A stretch of DNA of 6,554 nt from an uncultured Campylobacteraceae bacterium (GCA_913057765.1 CAJXPH010000156.1:1-6554); one strand, 5' to 3'; positions 1 through 5,893 are shown, counted from the stretch's first letter. Notes: generated by a model from the sequence alone, not told the origin. Program-made: numbers and translations.

Positions 1-49
1 ATCTACACTATCCTCTTCGTCGGCAGCGTCAGATGTGTATAAGAGACAG
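1..49 (+). other. Illumina Nextera i5-side adapter (synthetic, not genomic)
   Basis: Positions 1-8 are the end of the P5 primer. Positions 9-16 (TATCCTCT) match the Nextera i5 index known as S503/N503. Positions 17-30 are the read-1 adapter, and 31-49 are the 19-bp Tn5 mosaic end (AGATGTGTATAAGAGACAG). The mosaic end is an engineered hybrid used for tagmentation, so this is library contamination. Genomic sequence begins at position 50. Confidence 0.98.
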
Positions 50-228
50 GTTCTACAAAGAGAAGAAAATCTTGTAAAAAATCTGAAACTTATATTAGAA
101 AATTAAAAAAACTAAATACACATACGGAAGTTCTAAAAATAGATTTAAGTCATAAAGATTTGAATAAAAAATTAGGATTAAATAATGAATATACAAAACA
201 AGTTGATAATTTTTTATCAAAATATTAA
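50..228 (+). CDS. 3' fragment of an unrecognised basic protein (partial, 5' end missing)
   Basis: A reading frame is open from the adapter junction (first full codon at 52) to a TAA at 226-228, giving the last 58 residues of a protein that ends NFLSKY. It has no in-frame ATG and no internal stop, so the start lies beyond the contig end. The fragment is strongly basic, with 13 Lys and 3 Arg, and its first third is a Lys/Arg/Ser-rich stretch. The rest alternates Leu with Lys and Asp and looks helical. I recognise no family. The stop is 13 nt before the next start codon on the same strand, so the two genes are probably co-transcribed. An open frame in AT-rich DNA can arise by chance, but the length without a stop, the lysine-rich composition typical of this genome and the close downstream gene support a real C-terminus. 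Confidence 0.6.
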
Positions 229-241
229 ATAGGAATAATAA

Positions 242-793
242 ATGATTATATATATACATGGATTTGGAAGCAGTGGACATGGTGGGAAAGCAAGTCTTTT
301 TAGAGAGTATTTTGAAGAAGAAGTAATAGCTCCTTCATTATCATATGTGCCAAGTTTGGCAATAGATACTTTAGAACAATTAATAGAAGTACTTTTAGAA
401 AAAGATGAAACAGTTGGATTAGTTGGGTCTTCCCTTGGAGGATATTACGCAATTCATTTAGCAAGCAAGTATAATTTAAAAGCAGTTTTAATAAATCCAG
501 CAATTTATCCATATAAGACTTTGGATAAAGTTGGAATGGCTATGAATTATTATGATGCTTCGTCATTTGAAGTGACAGCAGAACATATTCAAACTTTAAA
601 AGGCTTAGAAGTTCAAGAGGTTTTAAAACAAGAGAATTTTATAACACTTTTACAAACAGATGATGAAGTATTAGATTATTATGATGCAGTTGAAAAATTA
701 CCTAATAGTGAACTAATAATAGAAGAGGGTGGAAATCATTCTTTTGAAAATATAGAGAGCTATTTTAGAAAGATTGGCTTATTTTTAGAATAG
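242..793 (+). CDS. YqiA/UPF0227-type alpha/beta hydrolase (predicted esterase)
   Basis: This 183-residue protein is a complete small alpha/beta hydrolase of the YqiA/YcfP type. It opens directly with the first beta strand and an oxyanion-type loop, MIIYIHGFGSSGHGGK (residues 1-16). The nucleophile elbow is GSSLGG at 62-67 with Ser64. The acid is probably Asp141 (or Asp140) in QTDDEVLDYY, and the base is His166 in GGNHSFEN, so the catalytic triad looks intact. Escherichia coli YqiA has esterase activity on short acyl esters and a similar length; the natural substrate is unknown. There is no signal peptide, so it should be cytoplasmic. The start is supported by AGGA at 231-234, 7 nt before ATG. 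It follows an incomplete gene at 13 nt, and any promoter lies upstream of the window or in that gene. Its stop codon forms the base of the hairpin at 791-813. Confidence 0.88.
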   Translation: MIIYIHGFGSSGHGGKASLFREYFEEEVIAPSLSYVPSLAIDTLEQLIEVLLEKDETVGLVGSSLGGYYAIHLASKYNLKAVLINPAIYPYKTLDKVGMAMNYYDASSFEVTAEHIQTLKGLEVQEVLKQENFITLLQTDDEVLDYYDAVEKLPNSELIIEEGGNHSFENIESYFRKIGLFLE

Positions 794-813
794 AGACTAC
801 TTTGTAGTCTCTA
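791..813. terminator. Perfect hairpin at convergent gene ends, containing both stop codons
   Basis: TAGAGACTAC (791-800), the loop TTT and GTAGTCTCTA (804-813) form a perfect 10-bp stem. The plus-strand stop TAG (791-793) of the hydrolase and the minus-strand stop TAG (797-799) of the LysE-type exporter both lie in the left arm. The rest encodes the last exporter residues, VETTK. The position between convergent genes suggests a bidirectional transcript end. The U-tract is weak on both sides: CGTTTAATATTTT follows on the plus strand and TTCTAAAAAT on the minus strand. It may therefore be a weak terminator or a 3'-end protecting structure. Confidence 0.65.
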
Positions 814-1453
814 CGTTTAATATTTTATAACTAAAATATAAGAATACAGTTCCCGTTAATCCTTGTACAAGGTTTTTAACAGTTTTTGATTCAAATGCTT
901 TTGAAGATTTTCCTAATAAAACAATAAACAGTGTAAACCAAATGAATATTGTTATTGCATGAACTGATGTTAATAATAATATATCTATAAAAACAGCGTT
1001 TTTAAAATCAATAAGTTGAGGGAATGCCGCAAGATAGAACATAGAAACTTTTGGGTTAAGTATTTGGGTTAAAAAACCTTCTCCAAAAGATAATGCATGA
1101 CTTCTTTTTTTGTCTTTATTTATTTCTTTTTGTAGAATTTCTTCTACTTTTTCCTTTTCTTCTTTTTTAATTATTGAATAAAATGATTTAAGTCCTAGGA
1201 ATAATAAATATAAAGCTCCTAATATTTTTATAACCATAAATAACTCAGCAGAACTTAGGATAATAGCAGATAATCCAAAAAATGATAATATTCCGTGTAA
1301 GTAAGTTGCACTAAGTATTCCGAAGACATTATTCATTGCACTTCTTTTCCCGTGAAGAGGAACTGTTTTTAGTATTAGTACGCCATTTGGACCAGGAGAT
1401 ACAACTAAGAGTAAAGAGATTGTGGCAAAGGTTAGTATTATGTTTATATCCAT
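797..1453 (-). CDS. LysE/RhtB-family amino-acid exporter
   Basis: This 218-residue inner-membrane protein belongs to the LysE/RhtB superfamily of amino-acid and small-metabolite exporters. The hallmark SPGPN is at 19-23. Family-typical segments are GALYLLFLGLKS (79-90) and GFLTQILNPKVSMFYLAAFPQ (126-146). Hydrophobic segments lie at about 4-25, 40-65, 70-95, 125-147, 155-180 and 193-212, giving the usual six-helix pattern and length. A very charged loop (97-118, Lys/Glu-rich) separates helices 3 and 4 and should be cytoplasmic. The substrate cannot be read from the sequence: threonine, homoserine, lysine and leucine exporters all share this pattern. The ATG is supported by AAAGGAA (1458-1464, minus). 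It has its own likely promoter and is not tightly linked to ftsY, which ends 110 nt upstream of its start on the same strand. No LysG-type regulator is adjacent. Confidence 0.9.
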   Translation of the reverse strand: MDINIILTFATISLLLVVSPGPNGVLILKTVPLHGKRSAMNNVFGILSATYLHGILSFFGLSAIILSSAELFMVIKILGALYLLFLGLKSFYSIIKKEEKEKVEEILQKEINKDKKRSHALSFGEGFLTQILNPKVSMFYLAAFPQLIDFKNAVFIDILLLTSVHAITIFIWFTLFIVLLGKSSKAFESKTVKNLVQGLTGTVFLYFSYKILNVETTK

Positions 1454-1498
1454 GATTTTCCTTTATGTATAAATAGAAATATATAATACTAAAAATTG

Positions 1499-1527
1499 AT
1501 TATATTTAAGAGGGTGTTTAAAAGTAA
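1499..1527 (-). promoter_or_regulatory. Candidate promoter of the LysE-family gene
   Basis: On the minus strand a perfect TATAAT (1499-1504) lies about 45 nt before the ATG. TTACTT (1522-1527) is 17 nt upstream, a poor -35 match. Campylobacterota housekeeping promoters rely on the -10 box with AT-rich upstream DNA, so a weak -35 is expected. In DNA this AT-rich such boxes also occur by chance. The position, in the only gap upstream of the gene, is the main support. Confidence 0.4.
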
Positions 1528-1538
1528 TTTAATTTTTT

Positions 1539-1564
1539 AAATAGTAAGCAAAAGCTTACTATTT
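1539..1564. terminator. Hairpin at the 3' end of ftsY (possible terminator)
   Basis: AAATAGTAAGC (1539-1549), the loop AAAA and GCTTACTATTT (1554-1564) form a perfect 11-bp stem directly after the ftsY stop codon (1564-1566, minus). In the ftsY direction the hairpin is followed by an A-run (AAAAAATTAAATT), not a U-run. On the plus strand it is followed by TTATTTTTC. It may end ftsY transcripts inefficiently, stabilise their 3' ends, or stop antisense transcription entering ftsY. Confidence 0.55.
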
Positions 1565-2631
1565 TATTTTTCTTCTGTGTAAATTTGGTCTAGTATTGAA
1601 TCAACAAAATTATCAGGACTGAATTCAATTAAATCATCTTGTTTTTCACCAACTCCAACAAAGAAGATTGGAAGTTCAAGTTGATTTGAGATAGAGAAAA
1701 GTGCTCCACCTTTTGCTGTCCCATCAAGTTTTGTTACAATAATTCCATCTATCCCCACCATTTCATTAAATGCTTTTGCCTGAGCAATTGCTGTATTCCC
1801 TTGAGTTCCATCTAAAATCATAAGTTTTTGATGTGGCGCACCATCCATTGCTTTTCCACATACTTTTACAATTTTTTTAAGCTCATTACTTAAGTTTGTT
1901 TGAGTTTGAAGACGACCTGCTGTATCTATAATTACATTATCAATATTTTTTGCAACGGCTGACGAAATAGTGTCATATGCAACTGCACTGGCATCATGAC
2001 CTTGTTTTGTTTTGATAATTGGAACATCAATTTTTGCTGCCCAAGTTGCAAGTTGTTCAATTGCTGCGGCCCTAAATGTATCTCCAGCACCTAGAATAAC
2101 TGAATGACCTTCTTTTTTTGTTTTATTTGCAAGTTTAGCAATAGTAGTAGTTTTACCTGCTCCATTAACACCAATAATAAGCCTTACAAATGGTTTGGGT
2201 AGATTTGAAAGATCAACATCAGGTGCATGTTCAAAAAGCATTACTAGTCTGTGTCTTAATTGTTTTCTAGTTATTTCTTCTGGAAGTCCATCCATAGCTT
2301 TTTCGATGATTTCATATTCCATATCGGCTTCAATTAAAAGTTCTTCTATTTCATCAAAAGCGATTTTTTCTTTTTTATGGGGAACTACAGATTTAATGTT
2401 GTCAAATGTTTTTGATAATGCTCTTGAAAAGAAACCTTTTTTTTCTTCTTGTGATAGTTCTTCAACTATTTCTTCTTTTTTTTCTTCTTCTTGAACAATA
2501 TTTTCTGTAATTACTTCTTCAATTTTTTCTTCAGTAGTCTGAGTAATCTCTTCTGATATCTCTTGAATAAGCTCTTCTTCTACTTTTTCAACTTGTTCTT
2601 CTTCTTTTTTCTTTTTAAAAAAACTAAACAT
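1564..2631 (-). CDS. ftsY: Signal recognition particle receptor FtsY
   Basis: FtsY is the SRP-receptor GTPase that docks ribosome-nascent-chain-SRP complexes at the inner membrane for delivery to SecYEG. The 355-residue protein has the full domain order. A short N-terminal amphipathic/basic tip, MFSFFKKKK, is a likely lipid contact. An acidic A-domain of about residues 10-65 is almost pure Glu with Lys. The N-domain helical bundle spans about 66-145, followed by the G domain. Visible G motifs are the P-loop GVNGAGKTT (154-162), DTFRAAA (184-190), DTAGR (236-240), TKLDG (300-304) and GVGEKQDDL (326-334). The conserved ALFSISNQLELPIFFVG stretch precedes the last. It lies 3 nt after the TlpA-like gene, and its ribosome-binding AGGA (2641-2644, minus) is inside that gene's last codons, so the two should share an mRNA and may be translationally coupled. 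Everything needed for activity appears intact. Confidence 0.98.
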   Translation of the reverse strand: MFSFFKKKKEEEQVEKVEEELIQEISEEITQTTEEKIEEVITENIVQEEEKKEEIVEELSQEEKKGFFSRALSKTFDNIKSVVPHKKEKIAFDEIEELLIEADMEYEIIEKAMDGLPEEITRKQLRHRLVMLFEHAPDVDLSNLPKPFVRLIIGVNGAGKTTTIAKLANKTKKEGHSVILGAGDTFRAAAIEQLATWAAKIDVPIIKTKQGHDASAVAYDTISSAVAKNIDNVIIDTAGRLQTQTNLSNELKKIVKVCGKAMDGAPHQKLMILDGTQGNTAIAQAKAFNEMVGIDGIIVTKLDGTAKGGALFSISNQLELPIFFVGVGEKQDDLIEFSPDNFVDSILDQIYTEEK

Positions 2632-2634
2632 ATA

Positions 2635-3201
2635 TTATTTTCCTAAGGCTCTGTTAATATCAAGTTCCATCATTTCTTCTGGAACAACACCAACATATTT
2701 TTGTACAATCTTACCCGTGGGGTCAATCATAAACATAGTAGGAATAGTTTTTATCCCTCCCATTGCATCAGAAACTAAAAAGTTCTCTTTTGTATTAGTA
2801 ATAGGATAATTGATTTTGTATTCTTCAATAAATGCATTCATGTTTTCTGAGGATGTCATCTTTCCACCTCTTTCCCCCATAGCAAGGGCGATAATCTCAA
2901 ATCTATCTTTATATTTTTCTTTTAAGTTATTAAGATGTGGAATCTCAGCTTTACAAGGAGGACACCATGTTGCCCAAAAGTTTAGTAATACAACTTTCCC
3001 CTCAAAACCTTTAAATATAAGTTTATCTTTAGTTTTTTCTAATTCAATAATTGCATTATTTGTAGTAGTTAATTTAAATTTTGTTTGTTCTTTTTTCACA
3101 ACTTCTTTTTTTACTTCCTGCTTTTCTTCTTTTTTTGAATCACATCCCGTAAACAGTATAGTTGCTGAAATTACAAAAAATGCTATTTTTTTAAACTGCA
3201 T
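2635..3201 (-). CDS. TlpA/ResA-like thioredoxin-fold lipoprotein
   Basis: This 188-residue exported thiol-disulfide oxidoreductase is of the TlpA/ResA type. Residues 1-19 are a lipoprotein signal peptide ending FTG before Cys20, the likely lipidated residue. Phe at -3 of the lipobox is acceptable but less common. A Lys/Glu-rich tether follows (21-42), then the thioredoxin fold from about 43. The active site is WCPPC (79-83) in the typical context NFWATWCPPCKAEIPHL (74-90). The cis-proline loop is TIPT (Pro154), followed by MFMIDPTGKIV. Family members act outside the cytoplasmic membrane and often keep apo-cytochrome c cysteines reduced; the partner here cannot be read. The start has AAGGAA (3207-3212, minus) 5 nt upstream. 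It is first in a two-gene unit with ftsY, and its promoter must lie in the 61-bp gap shared with the divergent cyclo-ligase gene. The pairing with ftsY is, as I recall, also seen in Campylobacter. Confidence 0.93.
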   Translation of the reverse strand: MQFKKIAFFVISATILFTGCDSKKEEKQEVKKEVVKKEQTKFKLTTTNNAIIELEKTKDKLIFKGFEGKVVLLNFWATWCPPCKAEIPHLNNLKEKYKDRFEIIALAMGERGGKMTSSENMNAFIEEYKINYPITNTKENFLVSDAMGGIKTIPTMFMIDPTGKIVQKYVGVVPEEMMELDINRALGK

Positions 3202-3215
3202 TTCATTTCCTTATT

Positions 3216-3246
3216 GGTAAAATAATTTTAAGGTAAGAATTTTACC
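3216..3246. promoter_or_regulatory. Shared divergent promoter region with an inverted repeat
   Basis: The 61-bp gap between the TlpA-like gene and the cyclo-ligase gene holds an 8-bp inverted repeat, GGTAAAAT (3216-3223) and ATTTTACC (3239-3246), 15 bp apart. A third half-site GGTAAG starts at 3232. Each arm contains the -10-like TAAAAT, reading right on the plus strand (3218-3223) and left on the minus strand (3239-3244). Predicted transcripts would start near 3230 and 3232, with leaders of about 30 nt on each side. Both promoters must lie in this gap, but the exact boxes are inference in AT-rich DNA. Confidence 0.45.
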
Positions 3247-3262
3247 CTAGTAAGGCTTAAAT

Positions 3263-3799
3263 ATGGAAGAAAATCACAAGAGTGATTTTAGAAAATCGTG
3301 TATTAAAAGATTAGAGTTTTCAAGCCGCTTTTCAAAGTTTTATAAAGATAAAAAAACAGTAAAAAAATTAAAAAAATTTATAGATAGATATAAAGCAAAA
3401 AACATTTTGTTATATATTCCTATGGGGATGGAAGTTGATGTACTTCCATTAATAAATGACTTAAGAAAAGAGCATAAAAATGTTTATGTTCCTTTTATGG
3501 TCGAGGACAGTTTTAAATTAGTAAAGTATAGATTACCCTTAGAAACCAAAAAATTTGGTATTAAAGAGCCTAAAAACTCTTTTTGCATACATAAAGATAT
3601 TGATCTTGCAATAGTTCCTGTCGTAGGAGTTGATGGAGAATGCAAGAGAATTGGTTTTGGACGTGGAATGTATGATAGATTTTTTTACAGGTTAAATTAT
3701 AAACCAACTGTTGTTTTTACTCAATTGACACTTTGCAAAACAAATGAAAGCATAACAGACAAATACGATATTCAAGCCGATTACATAATTACAAGTTAA
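3263..3799 (+). CDS. 5-formyltetrahydrofolate cyclo-ligase family protein
   Basis: This enzyme family converts 5-formyltetrahydrofolate to 5,10-methenyltetrahydrofolate using ATP, returning a dead-end folate to the one-carbon pool. The 178-residue protein has the basic N-terminal helix (FRKSCIKRLEF, 9-19) and the folate-side segment YIPMGMEVDVLPL (51-63). It also has the diagnostic ATP/Mg region VPVVGVDGECKRIGFGRGMYDR (118-139). The C-terminus ESITDKYDIQADYIITS is the usual family ending. The length is normal to slightly short and the protein is cytoplasmic. AAGG at 3252-3255 lies 7 nt before the ATG. It is the first gene of a plus-strand pair with rny, separated by 10 nt. No folate gene is nearby, so the pairing with rny looks organisational. 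Enzymatic activity is inferred from the family only. Confidence 0.9.
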   Translation: MEENHKSDFRKSCIKRLEFSSRFSKFYKDKKTVKKLKKFIDRYKAKNILLYIPMGMEVDVLPLINDLRKEHKNVYVPFMVEDSFKLVKYRLPLETKKFGIKEPKNSFCIHKDIDLAIVPVVGVDGECKRIGFGRGMYDRFFYRLNYKPTVVFTQLTLCKTNESITDKYDIQADYIITS

Positions 3800-3809
3800 G
3801 GTTTTAAAT

Positions 3810-5354
3810 ATGGAATTAGTAATAGTAGGAGTTGTTGTTGCATTAGTAAGTATTGCAGTTACAATCTTCGTAGTAAAAAAAATCAACAAAGCTAAATTTG
3901 ATATTTATATAGAACAAGCAAAAGCTAAAGCTACAGTTATTGAGCATGAAGCAGAAGTTGTTTTAAAAGATGCGCAAATTAAAGCCAAGAGAGATAATGA
4001 TAGAGAGTTTAAGACTGCTAGACGAGAATATGATGACATGCTTTCAAAAATTGAAAAGAAAGAGAAGGAACTAAATCATCACCTAGAGTCAGAATTAAAA
4101 ATAATAAAAGAACAGAAAACAGAGATTGTTGAAAAAAATGAAAAAATAACAACAATTAAAGAGGGTCTAAAAAGACAACAAAAAACATTTGACGAAAAGA
4201 TTGAAAAAGCTATAAAAGTACTAGAAAATGCTTCAGGATTAACAACTGAAGAAGCAAAAGGACTTATGCTTGAAAAAGTAAAAGAAGATTCTAGAGCAAC
4301 AATTGCTTCAATCTTTAGAAAAAAATATAAAGTTGCAGAGCAAGAAAGTAAAGATGAGATTAACAATATGTTATCTCAAGCAGTTACTAGATATGCAGGA
4401 GAATTTGCAGCAGAAAGACTTATTAATAATTTACCAATTAAAGATGATGAAACTAAAGGTAAAATTATTGGTAAAGAAGGGCGAAATATTAAGGCTCTTG
4501 AGATGTTATTAGGTGTTGATATTATCATTGATGATACTCCAAATATGATTACTATTTCATCTTTTAATTTATATAGAAGAGCAATTGCTACAAAAACAAT
4601 TCAAGCGCTTCTAGAAGATGGAAGAATCCAGCCTGCAAGAATAGAAGAAATTTACAATAAAGTTAAAACTGAATTTGACAAAAACATGTTAAAAGAGGGT
4701 GAAGATGTAGTTCTAGAGCTTGGAATTAAATCTATGCATCCAGAACTTACTAAATTAGTTGGACGATTAAGATATAGAGCTTCTTATGGACAAAATGCAT
4801 TAGCACATACATTAGAAGTTGCACATTTAGCAGGTTTATTAGCTGCTCAAATGGGTGGAGATACAATCTTAGCAAGACGTGCTGGTTTATTACATGATAT
4901 TGGTAAAGCCCTTACTCATGACATGCCAGGTTCACATGTAGATCTTGGCGCAGAAATCTGTAGAAGATACGATGAGCCACCTACTGTTATAAATGGTATT
5001 TATGCACATCATGGACATGAAGAACCAATTAATGTAGAGTCAGCTGCAGTTTGTGGAGCGGATGCTTTAAGTGCTGCAAGACCAGGAGCTAGAAGAGAAG
5101 TTCTTGAAAGCTTCCTAAAAAGGGTTGAAGAAGTTGAAAATATTTCTACTTCTAAAACTGGTGTTCTTAATGCATATGCAATTAACGCAGGACGTGAAGT
5201 AAGAGTAGTAGTGAAAGCTGATTTAGTAAATGATGATGAAGCTATTTTACTTGCAACTGAGATTGCTAAAGAGATTGAAGAAAAAGTTCAATATCCAGGT
5301 GAAATTAAAGTTAATGTTATACGTGAGTTAAGAGCTCAATCTTACGCTAGATAA
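3810..5354 (+). CDS. rny: Ribonuclease Y
   Basis: RNase Y is a membrane-anchored endoribonuclease that starts mRNA decay and processing in bacteria lacking a classical RNase E-centred system. The 514-residue protein shows the full architecture: one N-terminal transmembrane helix (1-22) followed by KKINKAK, a long charged coiled coil (about 30-190), a KH RNA-binding domain with GKIIGKEGRNIKAL (217-230), and an HD phosphohydrolase domain. HD-domain ligands visible are His333 (LAHTLEVAH) and His362-Asp363 in LLHDIGKA, with further conserved AHHGHEEP (399-406) and GADALSAARPGARRE (416-430). The length is typical. The ribosome-binding AAGG (3798-3801) overlaps the upstream stop codon and sits 8 nt before ATG, so it is expressed with the cyclo-ligase gene. 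It ends at a strong bidirectional terminator. Confidence 0.98.
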   Translation: MELVIVGVVVALVSIAVTIFVVKKINKAKFDIYIEQAKAKATVIEHEAEVVLKDAQIKAKRDNDREFKTARREYDDMLSKIEKKEKELNHHLESELKIIKEQKTEIVEKNEKITTIKEGLKRQQKTFDEKIEKAIKVLENASGLTTEEAKGLMLEKVKEDSRATIASIFRKKYKVAEQESKDEINNMLSQAVTRYAGEFAAERLINNLPIKDDETKGKIIGKEGRNIKALEMLLGVDIIIDDTPNMITISSFNLYRRAIATKTIQALLEDGRIQPARIEEIYNKVKTEFDKNMLKEGEDVVLELGIKSMHPELTKLVGRLRYRASYGQNALAHTLEVAHLAGLLAAQMGGDTILARRAGLLHDIGKALTHDMPGSHVDLGAEICRRYDEPPTVINGIYAHHGHEEPINVESAAVCGADALSAARPGARREVLESFLKRVEEVENISTSKTGVLNAYAINAGREVRVVVKADLVNDDEAILLATEIAKEIEEKVQYPGEIKVNVIRELRAQSYAR

Positions 5355-5359
5355 TTAGA

Positions 5360-5398
5360 TAAAAACTCATAAAAAGATTCACTTTTTATGAGTTTTTA
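5360..5398. terminator. Strong bidirectional rho-independent terminator (rny / DUF2062)
   Basis: A perfect 17-bp stem joins 5360-5376 (TAAAAACTCATAAAAAG) and 5382-5398 (CTTTTTATGAGTTTTTA) with the 5-nt loop ATTCA. A-runs flank the left base and T-runs the right, so on either strand the stem ends in a U-tract, the usual form of a terminator serving convergent genes. The right arm also encodes the last five residues (KTHKK) of the minus-strand DUF2062 protein. That gene's TGA (5379-5381) falls in the loop. Confidence 0.88.
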
Positions 5399-5888
5399 GA
5401 CTGCTTTTCCTATTTTTTTTAACTGTATATATCCAAAGAAAATTTACTATTATTGTGCAAATTACACTTGTAAATATGCCAACAATAATTGCTCCTGTCC
5501 AAAGTGACAGAGCTATTTGATCAAAATTGTCGTACATTGAATCAAAATTAAACTCTATTATATTTTCTGGTTTTAGAAAAAGGTTTCCTATTTTATATTC
5601 AAAATAAAATATTGGAGGCATAGTAAGTGGATTTGATATAAAAATCAATATGAAACTAATTGGTAAATTTGCATTCAATACAATTGCTAAAAAACATGCT
5701 AATACCATTTGAAGTGGCATAGGAAGCATTGCAACAAAAATACCTATGAAGACCCCTGTTACAACTCTTTTTCTAGATAAACTCCAAATTTCTCTTTTAT
5801 GTAAAAAGTTTCCAAATATCTTTAGAAATTTTTGTTTTTTTATCTTCTCATGTGTTGGCAAAATTTTTTTAAGTTTTTTTCTTGGCAA
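5379..5888 (-). CDS. DUF2062 membrane protein of unknown function
   Basis: This 169-residue protein matches the DUF2062 family by its pattern. A basic cytoplasmic N-terminus (1-42, many Lys) is followed by RKRVVTGVFIGIFVAMLPM (39-57), PLQMVLACFLAIVLNANLP (58-76) and the diagnostic ISNPLTMPPIFYFEYKIG (84-101). There are about three hydrophobic segments (43-71, 76-96, 129-155) and a basic tail. The molecular function of DUF2062 is unknown. The start is a TTG at 5886-5888. An in-frame stop lies four codons upstream, no ATG or GTG is available before residue 54, and AAAGAG (5894-5899, minus) is 5 nt away. It converges with rny, and their 3' ends share one terminator. The gene upstream on the same strand ends 74 nt away, so it may have its own promoter. 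Gene identity is firm and function is not known. Confidence 0.88.
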   Translation of the reverse strand: MPRKKLKKILPTHEKIKKQKFLKIFGNFLHKREIWSLSRKRVVTGVFIGIFVAMLPMPLQMVLACFLAIVLNANLPISFILIFISNPLTMPPIFYFEYKIGNLFLKPENIIEFNFDSMYDNFDQIALSLWTGAIIVGIFTSVICTIIVNFLWIYTVKKNRKSSLKTHKK

Positions 5889-5893
5889 TAATA

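Noticed and set aside
1454..1538. A small RNA gene or riboswitch upstream of the LysE-family gene.
   Set aside because: A lysine-type riboswitch needs well over 150 nt of structured leader. Only about 85 very AT-rich bases are present, with no stable stem apart from the ftsY hairpin.
2195..2494. Plus-strand open frame of 99 codons opposite ftsY.
   Set aside because: The Ser/Phe-rich product is the complement of GAA/GAG/AAA codons in the FtsY N and A domains; it has no ribosome-binding site or family features.
2437..2630. TTCTTC/GAAGAA-rich stretch as a possible microsatellite or CRISPR-like repeat.
   Set aside because: It is coding sequence for the Glu-rich FtsY A-domain, with no regular repeat-spacer structure.
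2810..3220. Plus-strand open frame of 136 codons opposite the TlpA-like gene.
   Set aside because: It lies antisense to a gene with WCPPC and a lipobox. Its product is a Phe/Ser/Ile-rich shadow with no motif, as expected opposite Lys/Glu-rich coding sequence.
3692..3889. Minus-strand open frame of 65 codons across the cyclo-ligase/rny junction.
   Set aside because: It runs antisense to two well-supported genes and their shared ribosome-binding site, and has no recognisable features.
4079..4366. Minus-strand open frame of 95 codons opposite rny.
   Set aside because: It is a shadow of the RNase Y coiled-coil region with low-complexity Ser/Phe composition.
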